From Pseudomonadota bacterium (GTDB taxonomy: Bacteria; Verrucomicrobiota; Verrucomicrobiia; Limisphaerales; SXTU01): DNA of 33,360 nucleotides. Position 1 is the first letter of the stretch. The number at the start of each line of letters is the position of its first letter. Below, piece by piece: positions 27,401 through 33,360 of the stretch. Under the pieces are notes generated by a model that saw nothing but the letters and a program-made list of their open reading frames with translations, searched no databases and was not told the DNA's origin. The DNA is taken from positions 1 through 33,360 of the forward strand of contig RFVF01000052.1 in the NCBI GenBank assembly GCA_009922615.1, read 5' to 3'. The position numbers and the translations under genes are program-made.

Positions 27401-28350
27401 GCGAAAACCTGCTCACGTTTCGCTCCGGTGCGGCGGGCTTCTACGATCTGCTCACGCAGAGCGGCACGGGCAACCTTGGCGGCTTCAAGTCCGGCTGCAC
27501 CGCCAATCTCATCGTCGCCAACGGCGTGCTCAACGCGCCCGACTACACGCGCACTTGCACGTGCTCGTATCAGAACCAGACCTCGCTCGGCCTCATTCAC
27601 ATGCCGGAGATGGAGCAGTGGGCTTACACGCAGTTTGGCCTGGATGCCAGCGACGGCGAGCGCATCGAGCGTGTCGGCATCAACTTTGGCGCGCCCGGCG
27701 ACCGTCGCGCGGAGGACGGGACGATGTGGCTGGAATATCCGTCGGTCGGCGGCGATTCCCCCGGCCTGCCCATCACCGTGACTGGCAAGAGTATCGGCTA
27801 CTTTCGCCGCCACGCGTCCCAGGTCAGCGGCACGTTGCCGTGGGTGACGGCTTCGGGCGTGCGTGATTGCGAGACGATTTCCATCACGCCCGAACTCGTT
27901 CGCCCCACACTCACCAAGCCGCCCCGCTCGAAGGAAGACGACGAGGATGAAGGCCGCGTCGCGGGCAAGCTGTTCGGCACGAAGGAAGGGCCGGAAGCCA
28001 AGTCCATCGTAGCCGTCGCGCCGCCCGTGGTGCCGCCGCCGACCAAGCCCGCGCCCCGGCCAGCGTATCCGCCCGCGCCTTACACCGTGCGGCTGCACTT
28101 CGCCGAGCCGGAGGATTTGAAGCCCGGCCAGCGCGTCTTCACCGTCGCGTTGCAAGGCCGGCCCGTGCTGCCGGACTTCGACATCATCCGCACCGCTGGG
28201 GGCAGCCGGCAGGGCGTGGTCAAGGAGTTCAAGGGCATCGTGATCCAGAAGGATTTGAAGATCGCGCTCACCCGCGCGCCCGGGGCAACCGCCGGGCCGC
28301 TGCTCTGCGGCGTCGAGTTGATCGCGGAAAAGCTTTCCGCTGGCAAGTGA
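24433..28350 (+). CDS. Giant secreted PQQ-like beta-propeller protein with internal methyltransferase-like fold and C-terminal malectin domain
   Basis: 1,305 residues. A signal peptide ends near residue 30 (SLLARPVYA). Residues ~35–430 are PQQ/BamB-like propeller repeats (VLSLDLRTGEEQWAFYTDG, HLYCVNAEDGKLKWKLRGG). Residues ~433–590 look like a class I Rossmann methyltransferase fold: VTQAKQILTTTDAREGYALW, LHIVAWDADAEKVAALRRRW, RVALRTGDALTF. A second propeller set runs ~600–1,150 (CQVLDARTGRLRQTVAL, YRIAAFDAATGMLLWEE), with a Cys-rich TRTCTCSYQNQ block. Residues ~1,215–1,300 are malectin-like (YTVRLHFAEPEDLKPGQRVF, AGGSRQGVVKEFKGIVI), a carbohydrate-binding fold. Starts at ATG 24433, ATG 24442 or GTG 24412 are all possible. 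I recall similar PVC proteins of unknown role. Coupled to the next gene by GTGA. Confidence 0.87.
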   Translation: MLPMKLAPLSAGLVLLLSLLARPVYAADWPMWRCDANRSAVTPESLPEELRLQWTRQYSPRVPAWDDPLNQDLMAYDRVFEPVVLGDRVFLSFNDTDKVLSLDLRTGEEQWAFYTDGPVRFPPVAWQGKVYFTSDDGHLYCVNAEDGKLKWKLRGGPSDRQVLGNQRVISAWPARGGPVLRDGRVYFAASIWPFMGTFIYAVDAETGKVAWVNDGTGAQFLKQPHSAPSFAGVAPQGALVATRDFLLVPGGRSVPAAFNRQTGEFVHFQIGASAKGIGGSFVAASETDYFVHTRLHGTRSHELKTGKAGKFSGGEPVIVGQRFYAANTNRLGPVIQFISQNTNVLWETRADASGDLIKAGNRLYAAGSNELTALELQASGRAPRAVWSHPLAGAQRLVAANGTLLAVTADGRVLAFGEAAEKAAVLRSEPRVPEPAEAAVTQAKQILTTTDAREGYALWFGVDDPELLEAVLLNSQLHIVAWDADAEKVAALRRRWDAAGLYGQRVALRTGDALTFTALPYLANLIYVSESCASQLRSRVALRTVFESLRPYGGALWLRADAGGQVELERTFEAAKLESANVSASDTHLLVTRPGALPNAADWTHQYGDIGNTVKSDDARVRAPLGLLWFGGNSNLDVLPRHGHGPPEQVIGGRVILQGMTSFSARDVYTGRRLWQTDFKDLGTFGIYYDKSYTNVPLSTIYNQKHIPGANGRGANFVATEDSVYVAVRDVCQVLDARTGRLRQTVALPPPTPGGPPAEWGFIGIYEQVLLGGEGFANFNQRFGTNSKTSSIEDFSASAGLAAFDRNSGKLLWRVAARHSFLHNGIVAGNGRIYCLDKLPASAEDKLKRRGLKPPQDYRIAAFDAATGMLLWEERRDIFGTWLSYSKQHDVLLLAGAKAVDRLKDETGEGMAAYRGTGGKLLWQDLKRKYTGPCILHHELILTSANSYQVSSGAFNLLTGQPHLVRNPLTGKAEPWRVSRAYGCNNMIASENLLTFRSGAAGFYDLLTQSGTGNLGGFKSGCTANLIVANGVLNAPDYTRTCTCSYQNQTSLGLIHMPEMEQWAYTQFGLDASDGERIERVGINFGAPGDRRAEDGTMWLEYPSVGGDSPGLPITVTGKSIGYFRRHASQVSGTLPWVTASGVRDCETISITPELVRPTLTKPPRSKEDDEDEGRVAGKLFGTKEGPEAKSIVAVAPPVVPPPTKPAPRPAYPPAPYTVRLHFAEPEDLKPGQRVFTVALQGRPVLPDFDIIRTAGGSRQGVVKEFKGIVIQKDLKIALTRAPGATAGPLLCGVELIAEKLSAGK

Positions 28351-29450
28351 GCGCGGAATCGCCATCGCCCAGAATGGAGCCACGCGGCAGGGCGCGTCTG
28401 CTCTGGCTCATTGCGCTGGCGTTATTCTCCGCCCCTTCGCTCCGGGCCTGTTCTGTCCCCGTCTTCCGTTACGCGTTGGAGAAGTGGCCGCCGGATCGAT
28501 ACGCGGCCACGATCTTCCATCGCGGGCCGCTTTCCCCCGGGCACGCGGCGCTCGTCCGCAGTTTCGCGGTGGACCACGCGCGGGCGAACGTCACGCTGCA
28601 AAGCGTTGACCTGGCTGGCAGCGCCTCGCCGGAGCAACTCGCGCATGGGCTCGCCGTCGGCACGAATGCCCTGCCCTGGTTGGTCGTGGATTATCCGGCC
28701 GGCGCACGGTTGCCCGGCCACGTCCACTCGGGGCCCTTCACCGCTAGCGCGCTGCCGACGGTGGTCACATCCCCCGCGCGCGCCGAGCTGGCGCGCCGCC
28801 TCCTACGTGGCGACAGCGTGGTGTGGCTGTTGCTGGAATCCAGCGACCGCGCGCGCGACAACGCGGCGGCCAAGCTCGTCGAGACCCGGCTCGCCTACCT
28901 CACGTCTGTGCTGAAACTGCCGGCCCTCGACCCGCAGGACATCGCCAGCGGCCTGGTCACCGTGCCAGCGGGTGGCTTGAAGCTGGCCTTCACCCTGATG
29001 CGCGTGGCTCGCGGCGATCCGGCGGAAGCGACGTTGGTCTCCAACCTCCTCGGCTCGGAAGCTGACCTGGCTGGTTCGACCGAGCCGATGCTCTTCCCCG
29101 TCTTCGGTCGCGGTCGGGCGCTCTACGCGCTGGTCGGCGCGGGCATCAACCCCGAGACAATTGATGAGGCCGCGACCTTCCTCATCGGACGCTGCTCGTG
29201 CCAGGTGAAGGAACTCAATCCCGGCGTGGACCTGCTGCTCACGGCGGATTGGGACAGCGTCGCGCAAACCGCCCGCCGCACCGTGACGCGGCCCGCCACC
29301 GCCGCGCCAGACACCGTGACCATCCGGGCAGCGGCGGAAACCAGCCCGCCCTCGCCGGTCCGCCCGGCTTCCCCTGGGAACGGCCTGCTCTTCGGCGGCG
29401 GCCTCATCGCTGCGTTGCTCGCCGCCGCGTTGTGGTGGCGGAAGAGTTGA
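28347..29450 (+). CDS. Exported, C-terminally membrane-anchored protein of unknown function
   Basis: 367 residues from GTG 28347, which overlaps the previous stop as GTGA; ATG 28374 would give a tighter signal peptide (MEPRGRARLLWLIALALFSAPSL, cleaved near RA). The mature N-terminus CSVPVFRYALEKWPPDRY and the later CSCQVKELNPGVDLLLTADWD resemble a PVC-restricted protein group I recognise but cannot name. A single transmembrane helix (GLLFGGGLIAALLAAALWW) at the C-terminus ends in RKS, so most of the protein should face the periplasm. The three conserved Cys suggest disulfides or metal binding. Coupling to the PQQ/malectin gene suggests the two products act together, perhaps with this one as anchor. 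Confidence 0.78.
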   Translation: MSAESPSPRMEPRGRARLLWLIALALFSAPSLRACSVPVFRYALEKWPPDRYAATIFHRGPLSPGHAALVRSFAVDHARANVTLQSVDLAGSASPEQLAHGLAVGTNALPWLVVDYPAGARLPGHVHSGPFTASALPTVVTSPARAELARRLLRGDSVVWLLLESSDRARDNAAAKLVETRLAYLTSVLKLPALDPQDIASGLVTVPAGGLKLAFTLMRVARGDPAEATLVSNLLGSEADLAGSTEPMLFPVFGRGRALYALVGAGINPETIDEAATFLIGRCSCQVKELNPGVDLLLTADWDSVAQTARRTVTRPATAAPDTVTIRAAAETSPPSPVRPASPGNGLLFGGGLIAALLAAALWWRKS

Positions 29451-29492
29451 ATCCGGATTCCGCAGTTCCGCCGCGCTCGGCGCAAGGAACGC

Positions 29493-29519
29493 AAAAAAGA
29501 CGCGGCGAAACCGGCCGCG
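29493..29519 (-). terminator. Rho-independent terminator
   Basis: Read on the minus strand, a CGCGGC/GCCGCG stem with a 7-base loop is followed by TCTTTTTTG. It sits ~80 bp past the stop of the minus-strand gene ending at 29602 and faces that direction, so it ends that transcript and supports that gene being real. Confidence 0.65.
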
Positions 29520-29601
29520 GCCGCGATGATTTCTTCCGGTCCACTGCTCCTGCCCGAACTCTGGCTTGGCGCTTTCTGCGCCCTTTCGCGGCCAACCCGC
29601 A

Positions 29602-30198
29602 CTACCCCAGCCAGTCGTCGTGCGTCTTCCAGGTCGTCTCCGCCACGCGCAGCACCTCGGCCAGCGGGTGTTGCACCAGCAGTTCGATCAACAACTCCGC
29701 GCCCTGCGTCACGTTCTTCATCGGCCCCGTGTGCAACATGCCGCGCAGGATTTGGCTCATGTGTTTCACCGCCGGGTCCGAGGCGGAGGGCGCGTTCGAG
29801 CGCAACGCCGCCAGCGCGGCCAGCACCTCCTCGTGCGAGCGGTCCGCCAGCGTCTCGCGGAACACCGTCGCGCGGGCCGAGCTGTCAAAGCCCGGCGCGC
29901 CAAAAACCTGCGTCAGCACGGGCACGATCCCCGGATCCACCGCGCGGCTGGCCGCCGCCAACGCGGGCGGCGGCACGGGCACGAGCTGGCCCGCCTCGCC
30001 CACCTTGAACTCCACCGTCACCGAATGCGGCCCGCCCGGCTCGGCGTGGACGGTGTGGTCCGTGGCATCGAAGGCAAAGTTGAGTGTCAGCCGGATGCGT
30101 TCCGGCGTCAGCGGCGTCCCCCCCGCCGCCCGGCGCGCGGCGAAGCCCCGTTCCACTTCGCGCAGCACGGTGGCGATGGCATCATTGAGCGGTTGCAT
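29602..30198 (-). CDS. Protein of unknown function
   Basis: 198 residues from ATG 30198 (MQPLNDAIATVLREVERGF). No signal peptide or membrane segment. The N-terminal third is helix then strands (RIRLTLNFAF, HSVTVEFKVGE); the C-terminal part is mostly helical (ATVFRETLADRSHEEVLAALAALRS, HMSQILRGMLHTGPMKNVTQGAELLIELLVQHPLAEVLRVAETTW). I do not recognise a family. In-frame codons upstream to 30402 overlap the divergent DUF5069 gene and are not counted. A divergent promoter should lie in 30,199–30,262, and a good terminator follows the stop. Confidence 0.68.
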   Translation of the reverse strand: MQPLNDAIATVLREVERGFAARRAAGGTPLTPERIRLTLNFAFDATDHTVHAEPGGPHSVTVEFKVGEAGQLVPVPPPALAAASRAVDPGIVPVLTQVFGAPGFDSSARATVFRETLADRSHEEVLAALAALRSNAPSASDPAVKHMSQILRGMLHTGPMKNVTQGAELLIELLVQHPLAEVLRVAETTWKTHDDWLG

Positions 30199-30262
30199 GG
30201 CCACGACCCTAGCAGGTCCACCCGAAGATTGCCTCTGAAACTCCGCCGCGTATCCTCGCGCC

Positions 30263-30814
30263 ATGAGCGACCACGACTGGCAGCAGGAATTTCGTAACGT
30301 CTGGATCCGCGCGGTGAACGCCTGGCACGCGGGCCGGCAGCGGCCGGACACCATGTTCAACGCCGCCGACCGCGACTTCCTCGCGGGCATCGGCTGCTCC
30401 ACCCAGGAACTCTTCGACTTCGTGGACGACTCGCTGCGCTACAATGGCGATCCCGACTACGCCACCTCCCTCGCCGTCACCGCCATCCGCCGCGATTACT
30501 TCCTCAACGTCATGGGCGGCAAATCCACCGGCCACGTCGCCACCATGGCCAGCCTCCCGGCCAAGTCCGCCGAGGTGGACGGCATCGCGTGGCTGCCGCG
30601 CCTGATCGTCAAAGCCCGGCTCAAGCTCCGCGGCGAAATGCCCGCCGACCTCATGTATGGCTGCGCGGGCGACCGTCCCTTCCTCCGGGGCATGAACATG
30701 ACCCTCCCGCAATTCCTCGAACTCGTCCGCGATGCTGGTAACGACGACCGCCGCATCATCGACGCCGTCAAGCAGGCGGCGGCGGCGGGCCGGCGCGCCG
30801 GTGGCGGGCGTTGA
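30263..30814 (+). CDS. DUF5069 domain-containing protein
   Basis: 183 residues. The second half has the DUF5069 pattern: WLPRLIVKARLKLRGEMPADLMYGCAGDRPFLRGMNMTLPQFLELVRDAGNDDRRIIDAV. The family is common in Verrucomicrobiota and Planctomycetota and its function is unknown. The first half (WQQEFRNVWIRAVNAWHAG, STQELFDFVDDSLRY, YATSLAVTAIRRDYF) is helical and also looks like DUF5069-group sequence. Start ATG 30263 (MSDHDWQQEF). The C-terminal tail is Ala/Gly/Arg-rich. The response-regulator gene begins 81 bp downstream. Confidence 0.82.
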   Translation: MSDHDWQQEFRNVWIRAVNAWHAGRQRPDTMFNAADRDFLAGIGCSTQELFDFVDDSLRYNGDPDYATSLAVTAIRRDYFLNVMGGKSTGHVATMASLPAKSAEVDGIAWLPRLIVKARLKLRGEMPADLMYGCAGDRPFLRGMNMTLPQFLELVRDAGNDDRRIIDAVKQAAAAGRRAGGGR

Positions 30815-30831
30815 GTTCCCCGACTCGCTTG

Positions 30832-30859
30832 GGCAGGCCTTTTCCCAGTTGAGCCTGCC
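30832..30859 (+). terminator. Possible hairpin after the DUF5069 gene
   Basis: GGCAGGC (30832–30838) can pair with GCCTGCC (30853–30859) across a 14-base loop, just after the DUF5069 stop. The large loop and absence of a T-run make it a weak candidate. Confidence 0.25.
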
Positions 30860-30895
30860 TGCCGGTGCGGTAATCTGGCGGCACTCTCACCCGCC

Positions 30896-31522
30896 GTGAA
30901 ACCGCCTGCGACGCTCGCCCTCGTGGACGATGATCCCGCCGTGCGTGACCTTTGGGTCCGCCAGTTCACCCGCCGCCACGCCTTTACCGTCACGGGGGTT
31001 TTCGCCGACGCCGAGTCCGCCCTGCCTGCCCTGCTGGCCGCACCGCCCGCCATCGCGCTGGTGGATTGGAAGCTGCCCGGACCACGGGATGGCATCGCGC
31101 TCATCGCCGACCTCAAGGCCCGGCAGCCGCAAGTGCGCGCCGTGCTCATCACGCAGCATGACCTGGATGACCTGCCGCTGGCCGCGCTGCGGGCCGGCGT
31201 GGATGGCTGCCTGCTCAAGCCCGATTCCCCCGCCTTGCTGCCCGAGCGTCTGCGGGCCGTCCTAGCCGGCACCTGCGTCTTCTCCGCCCGCGTCATGCAG
31301 CGGCTCACCGCGCAAATGAACGCCAGCCCGCTGGCCCGGCTCACGCCGCGCGAGCGGGAGGTGCTCGCCGGTTTTGCGCGCGGCCTGCTGGCCAAGCAGG
31401 TGGCCGACCAGCTCGGGATTTCCGAAACCACCGTCAAGACGCACAAGGAAAACCTCGTCGCCAAGCTGGGCGTGCAGAACATCACCGAGGCCGTGGCCCG
31501 CTGCGCCGGCCCGTTGCGCTGA
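30896..31522 (+). CDS. NarL/LuxR-type response regulator
   Basis: 208 residues. An N-terminal receiver domain (~5–125) has the acidic pocket LVDDDPAV, phosphoacceptor Asp57 in ALVDWKLPG, the switch Thr in LITQHD and the conserved Lys in LLKPDS. A LuxR-type helix-turn-helix DNA-binding domain follows (~146–200): LTPREREVLAGFARG, AKQVADQLGISETTVKTHKENLVAKLGV. It is a transcription factor activated by phosphorylation. Start GTG 30896 (MKPPATLALVDDD) lacks a Shine-Dalgarno site. No histidine kinase is present, so its partner is elsewhere or was lost beyond the suspected junction just downstream. Confidence 0.9.
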   Translation: MKPPATLALVDDDPAVRDLWVRQFTRRHAFTVTGVFADAESALPALLAAPPAIALVDWKLPGPRDGIALIADLKARQPQVRAVLITQHDLDDLPLAALRAGVDGCLLKPDSPALLPERLRAVLAGTCVFSARVMQRLTAQMNASPLARLTPREREVLAGFARGLLAKQVADQLGISETTVKTHKENLVAKLGVQNITEAVARCAGPLR

Positions 31523-31557
31523 TACCAATGCCCGGCGACACTTGGGCCAACGGAAGG
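31523..31557. other. Probable chimeric junction between two genomes
   Basis: Left of this point the sequence is PVC-like and GC-rich. Right of it lies a minus-strand histone-deacetylase-family gene that stops matching its family at the codon ending at 31558. The 35 bases between belong clearly to neither side. No repeat, tRNA or transposase marks the join, so an assembly chimera is likelier than a natural insertion. Confidence 0.6.
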
Positions 31558-32412
31558 CACTGAAACGAGGCGGCCTTTGCAGCTTTTGTCGGCAATGGCC
31601 ATCAATTTGGCGGTCGCCCAGGCAAAATCATTTTCATCGAGATTGAGATTGGCCAGAGGGTCGCGGTGATGGGCATCAAAGCCTGCCGAGATCAGCACCA
31701 GATCGGGGCTGAAATCCTCGACGCGCGGTAAGATCACGCTATCCATCGCCTCGCGGAAATAATCAGACCCGTCACCGGCACGGAGCGGCGCATTGACGAT
31801 GGTGTTGTGTTCGCCGCGCTCGCTCGGCGCGCCGGTGCCGGGATAAAGCGGCATTTCATGGGTCGAGCAATAGAGCACGCTCGGATCATTCCAGAAAATA
31901 TCCTGCGTGCCATTGCCGTGATGCACATCCCAATCGATGATGGCGACCCGTTCGGCCCCGTGTTTTTTCTGGGCATAGCGTGCGGCAATGGCGGCATGGT
32001 TGAAAAAACAAAATCCCATCGCGGTCGTTTTTTCCGCATGGTGGCCGGGTGGACGGCTGGCGCAAAAGGCATTGGCGACAAGTCCGTTCATCACTTCATC
32101 GACGGCAAGCGTCGCACCGCCCACGGTGCGCATCACCGCCTCCCATGTGCCCGGCGACATGGTCGTGTCCCCATCGAGCCTGACAAGGCCCTCTTGCGGG
32201 CTCGCCTCCTCCAGCGCCCGCACATAGTCTTCGGGATGGCAAAGCATGACCTGCGCAAGATCGCCCATCGGTGCTTGTTCGCGGGCCAAATGGGCAAACC
32301 GCTCATGCTCCAATATCCGCTCGACCACTTTGATACGGTCCGACCGCTCCGGATGGCCAGGGGGCGTGGCGTGGCGGGCATAGGCGGAATGGTGGACAAG
32401 CAAGGTGGTCAT
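31558..32412 (-). pseudogene. Histone deacetylase family protein, truncated at the C-terminus by the junction
   Basis: 285 family-like residues. Zn-dependent deacetylase of the HDAC/AcuC/acetylpolyamine-amidohydrolase superfamily. Visible motifs: SRPPGHHAEKT (catalytic His124/His125), VAIIDWDVHHGNGTQDIF (Zn ligands), VLYCSTHEMPLYPGTG and LISAGFDAHHRDPL (Zn ligand Asp). The match ends at GRLVSV. Family members continue with a Gly-Gly-Tyr-Asp-Leu motif whose Tyr stabilises the transition state; here it is gone, about 25 residues short of the usual ~310. The frame runs on by chance through the antisense of the response-regulator and DUF5069 genes to 30496, giving a false 638-residue fusion. Start ATG 32412 has a clear GGGAG site. 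The sequence looks alphaproteobacterial. Truncation is probably an assembly effect, not decay. Confidence 0.85.
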
Positions 32413-32448
32413 GCGCTCTCCCTAAGAAGCCTTGGCCTAAACTGGCCT

Positions 32449-33039
32449 TCACGGCCTGTTTATGTTAGCATAAAGCCGCTGCGGAGGAATGAATACTATA
32501 ATTTCATCGCCCTCCCTGATCTGACCCGCTTTTTCGACAAAGCCAACAAGACCGCGTTTGTGGCGGGCTTTTTGGGGAAAAACCAAGCCATGGCCCGGAT
32601 AATGAGCCTCGATGATCTCGGCAGGAAAACGGCAGGGCGCATTTTCCAGATCAATGATCAAAGTCGCACCGGAGGTAAACATCAAACGTGAGGCGGGCGG
32701 CAGCAAAGTCAGATCGGGGATACCGGTTGTGACCAGATTGGTGCCAAGCCATGTCGGATCGAGCGCGGGCACATCAAGGGCTGCGGCAATATCAGCCAAC
32801 TCCTCCTCGGAGACGAGCGAGACCTGACGGGTATTGATGACCTCGGTGCCGCGTTTGTATTGCTTGAGCATGCGGCTGTCGGAGGGGCGGAGGCGGGAGG
32901 CGTGGCAATCCCCGACAATGCCGTCAAAATTCAAATCGAGCGTCGGTTGCCTGACTTTCTGCAATCCTGTTTCACGCTCGGGACTGGCAAAGCATGAGAC
33001 CACGCGCCCCGTCCATTCGAGTTTTTGTAAGATTGCCAT
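32449..33039 (-). CDS. MOSC domain-containing protein
   Basis: 196 residues. MOSC domains occur at the C-terminus of molybdenum cofactor sulfurases and in YiiM/mARC-like molybdenum enzymes. Visible: FDGIVGDCHASRLRPSD (family-specific Gly-Asp-x-His), RGTEVINTRQVSLVSEEEL, LGTNLVTTGIPDLTLLPPASRLMFTSGATLII, and ENAPCRFPAEIIE with the conserved Cys136 expected to hold sulfur or the cofactor. The C-terminus (RGLVGFVEKAGQIREGDEIIVFIPPQ) is the usual MOSC beta-barrel end. A GAGG site lies upstream of ATG 33039. The HDAC-family gene begins 36 bp downstream, suggesting an operon. Sequence and base use look proteobacterial. Confidence 0.85.
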   Translation of the reverse strand: MAILQKLEWTGRVVSCFASPERETGLQKVRQPTLDLNFDGIVGDCHASRLRPSDSRMLKQYKRGTEVINTRQVSLVSEEELADIAAALDVPALDPTWLGTNLVTTGIPDLTLLPPASRLMFTSGATLIIDLENAPCRFPAEIIEAHYPGHGLVFPQKARHKRGLVGFVEKAGQIREGDEIIVFIPPQRLYANINRP

Positions 33040-33163
33040 CAGCGTGCCACCCGCCTCTTGAGATAGGGAGGAGGACTATCGCAAGAGACGGGGGCCAACA
33101 CAACAGCCGGATGGGAACGGCTGTATCTTCAGGCAGGCGGCGGAACCATCACCGCCCGCAAAA

Positions 33164-33360
33164 TCAATCGGTCTGCCGGTCCACATCCCGCAGGCAGGGC
33201 GGCAAAGGATGCGCTGGCTTTTGCGCAAGCTCACCTTTGAGATTGAACGCCTCGGTCGCCGCAGCAAGCGCTTTGATGCGAATACCGCCTGCTTGCCCCG
33301 TGGCGGCACAAGCGGGCGCGTCAAGTGCGGGTTGAGTGCTGATGGAAACGGGCTGTGACA
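33164..33360 (-). CDS. 3' end of an unknown gene (runs off right edge)
   Basis: On the minus strand a frame is open from the edge (first full codon at 33358) to a TGA at 33164, 64 codons. The peptide reads SQPVSISTQPALDA, then GGIRIKALAAATEAFNLKGEL, ending LRDVDRQTD. Composition is protein-like and codon use matches the two neighbouring genes better than the other frames do. I do not recognise it. It would lie 124 bp upstream of the MOSC gene. An ACAGCCG/CGGCTGT hairpin (~33,102–33,123) follows its stop. Confidence 0.4.
   Translation of the reverse strand, partial: SQPVSISTQPALDAPACAATGQAGGIRIKALAAATEAFNLKGELAQKPAHPLPPCLRDVDRQTD

Noticed and set aside
25315..28383. 1,022-codon open frame antisense to the PQQ/malectin gene
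   Set aside because: High GC keeps antisense frames open; the translation is Arg/His/Ala-rich without domains, and the plus-strand frame has clear ones.
30496..32412. 638-residue 'HDAC fusion' protein
   Set aside because: Only residues 1–285 match the family; the rest is antisense of the response-regulator and DUF5069 genes, so it is a junction artefact.

Overview
The window looks like a high-GC chromosomal contig from the Planctomycetes–Verrucomicrobia–Chlamydiae (PVC) superphylum, most likely Verrucomicrobiota (Pedosphaera/Limisphaerales-like). This is an inference from content: a PVC-type membrane-bound dehydrogenase/HEAT protein, a sulfatase, a very large PQQ-propeller/malectin protein with its membrane-anchored neighbour, a neutral-ceramidase-like lipoprotein, an M81 peptidase and several secreted esterases. 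About 31.5 kb (1–31,522) is consistent with one genome. The last ~1.8 kb (31,558–33,360) is not: it has lower GC, clear Shine-Dalgarno sites and alphaproteobacterial-looking genes, and it joins the rest through a histone-deacetylase-family gene cut off before its catalytic Tyr motif. An assembly chimera is the simplest reading.

Layout. 1–2,556 (-): 5' part of a secreted PVC dehydrogenase/HEAT protein running off the left edge, carrying an in-frame REP-like palindromic insertion. 2,645–7,093: Tm-1-like/UPF0261 protein (+), succinate-semialdehyde-type aldehyde dehydrogenase (-), secreted alpha/beta hydrolase (+), DUF192 lipoprotein (+). 7,136–23,698: one long minus-strand run: YgiQ radical SAM protein, a two-repeat protein of unknown function, a divergent zinc-ribbon SDR, a sulfatase, GAPDH with a terminator, a secreted esterase, a ceramidase-like lipoprotein, RecQ, two tandem cyclophilins (cytosolic and exported), YgfZ, a translationally coupled RraA-like/M81 pair and a small secreted protein. 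23,881–29,450 (+): RidA, the 1,305-residue PQQ–Rossmann–PQQ–malectin protein and a coupled membrane-anchored protein of unknown function. 29,602–31,522: an unknown minus-strand gene with a good terminator, a DUF5069 protein and an orphan NarL/LuxR-type response regulator. 31,558–33,360: truncated HDAC-family gene, MOSC protein and the 3' end of an unknown gene, all minus.

How the genes work together. Many products carry signal peptides or lipoboxes and are hydrolases or propeller proteins, which suits a heterotroph that breaks down complex substrates outside the cytoplasm. Two pairs have 4-base GTGA stop/start overlaps (RraA→M81; PQQ protein→membrane protein), so each pair is probably co-translated. 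No complete known defence, secretion or biosynthetic system is present. I see no tRNA, rRNA, CRISPR array, insertion sequence or phage. No stretch over 300 bases lacks a gene.
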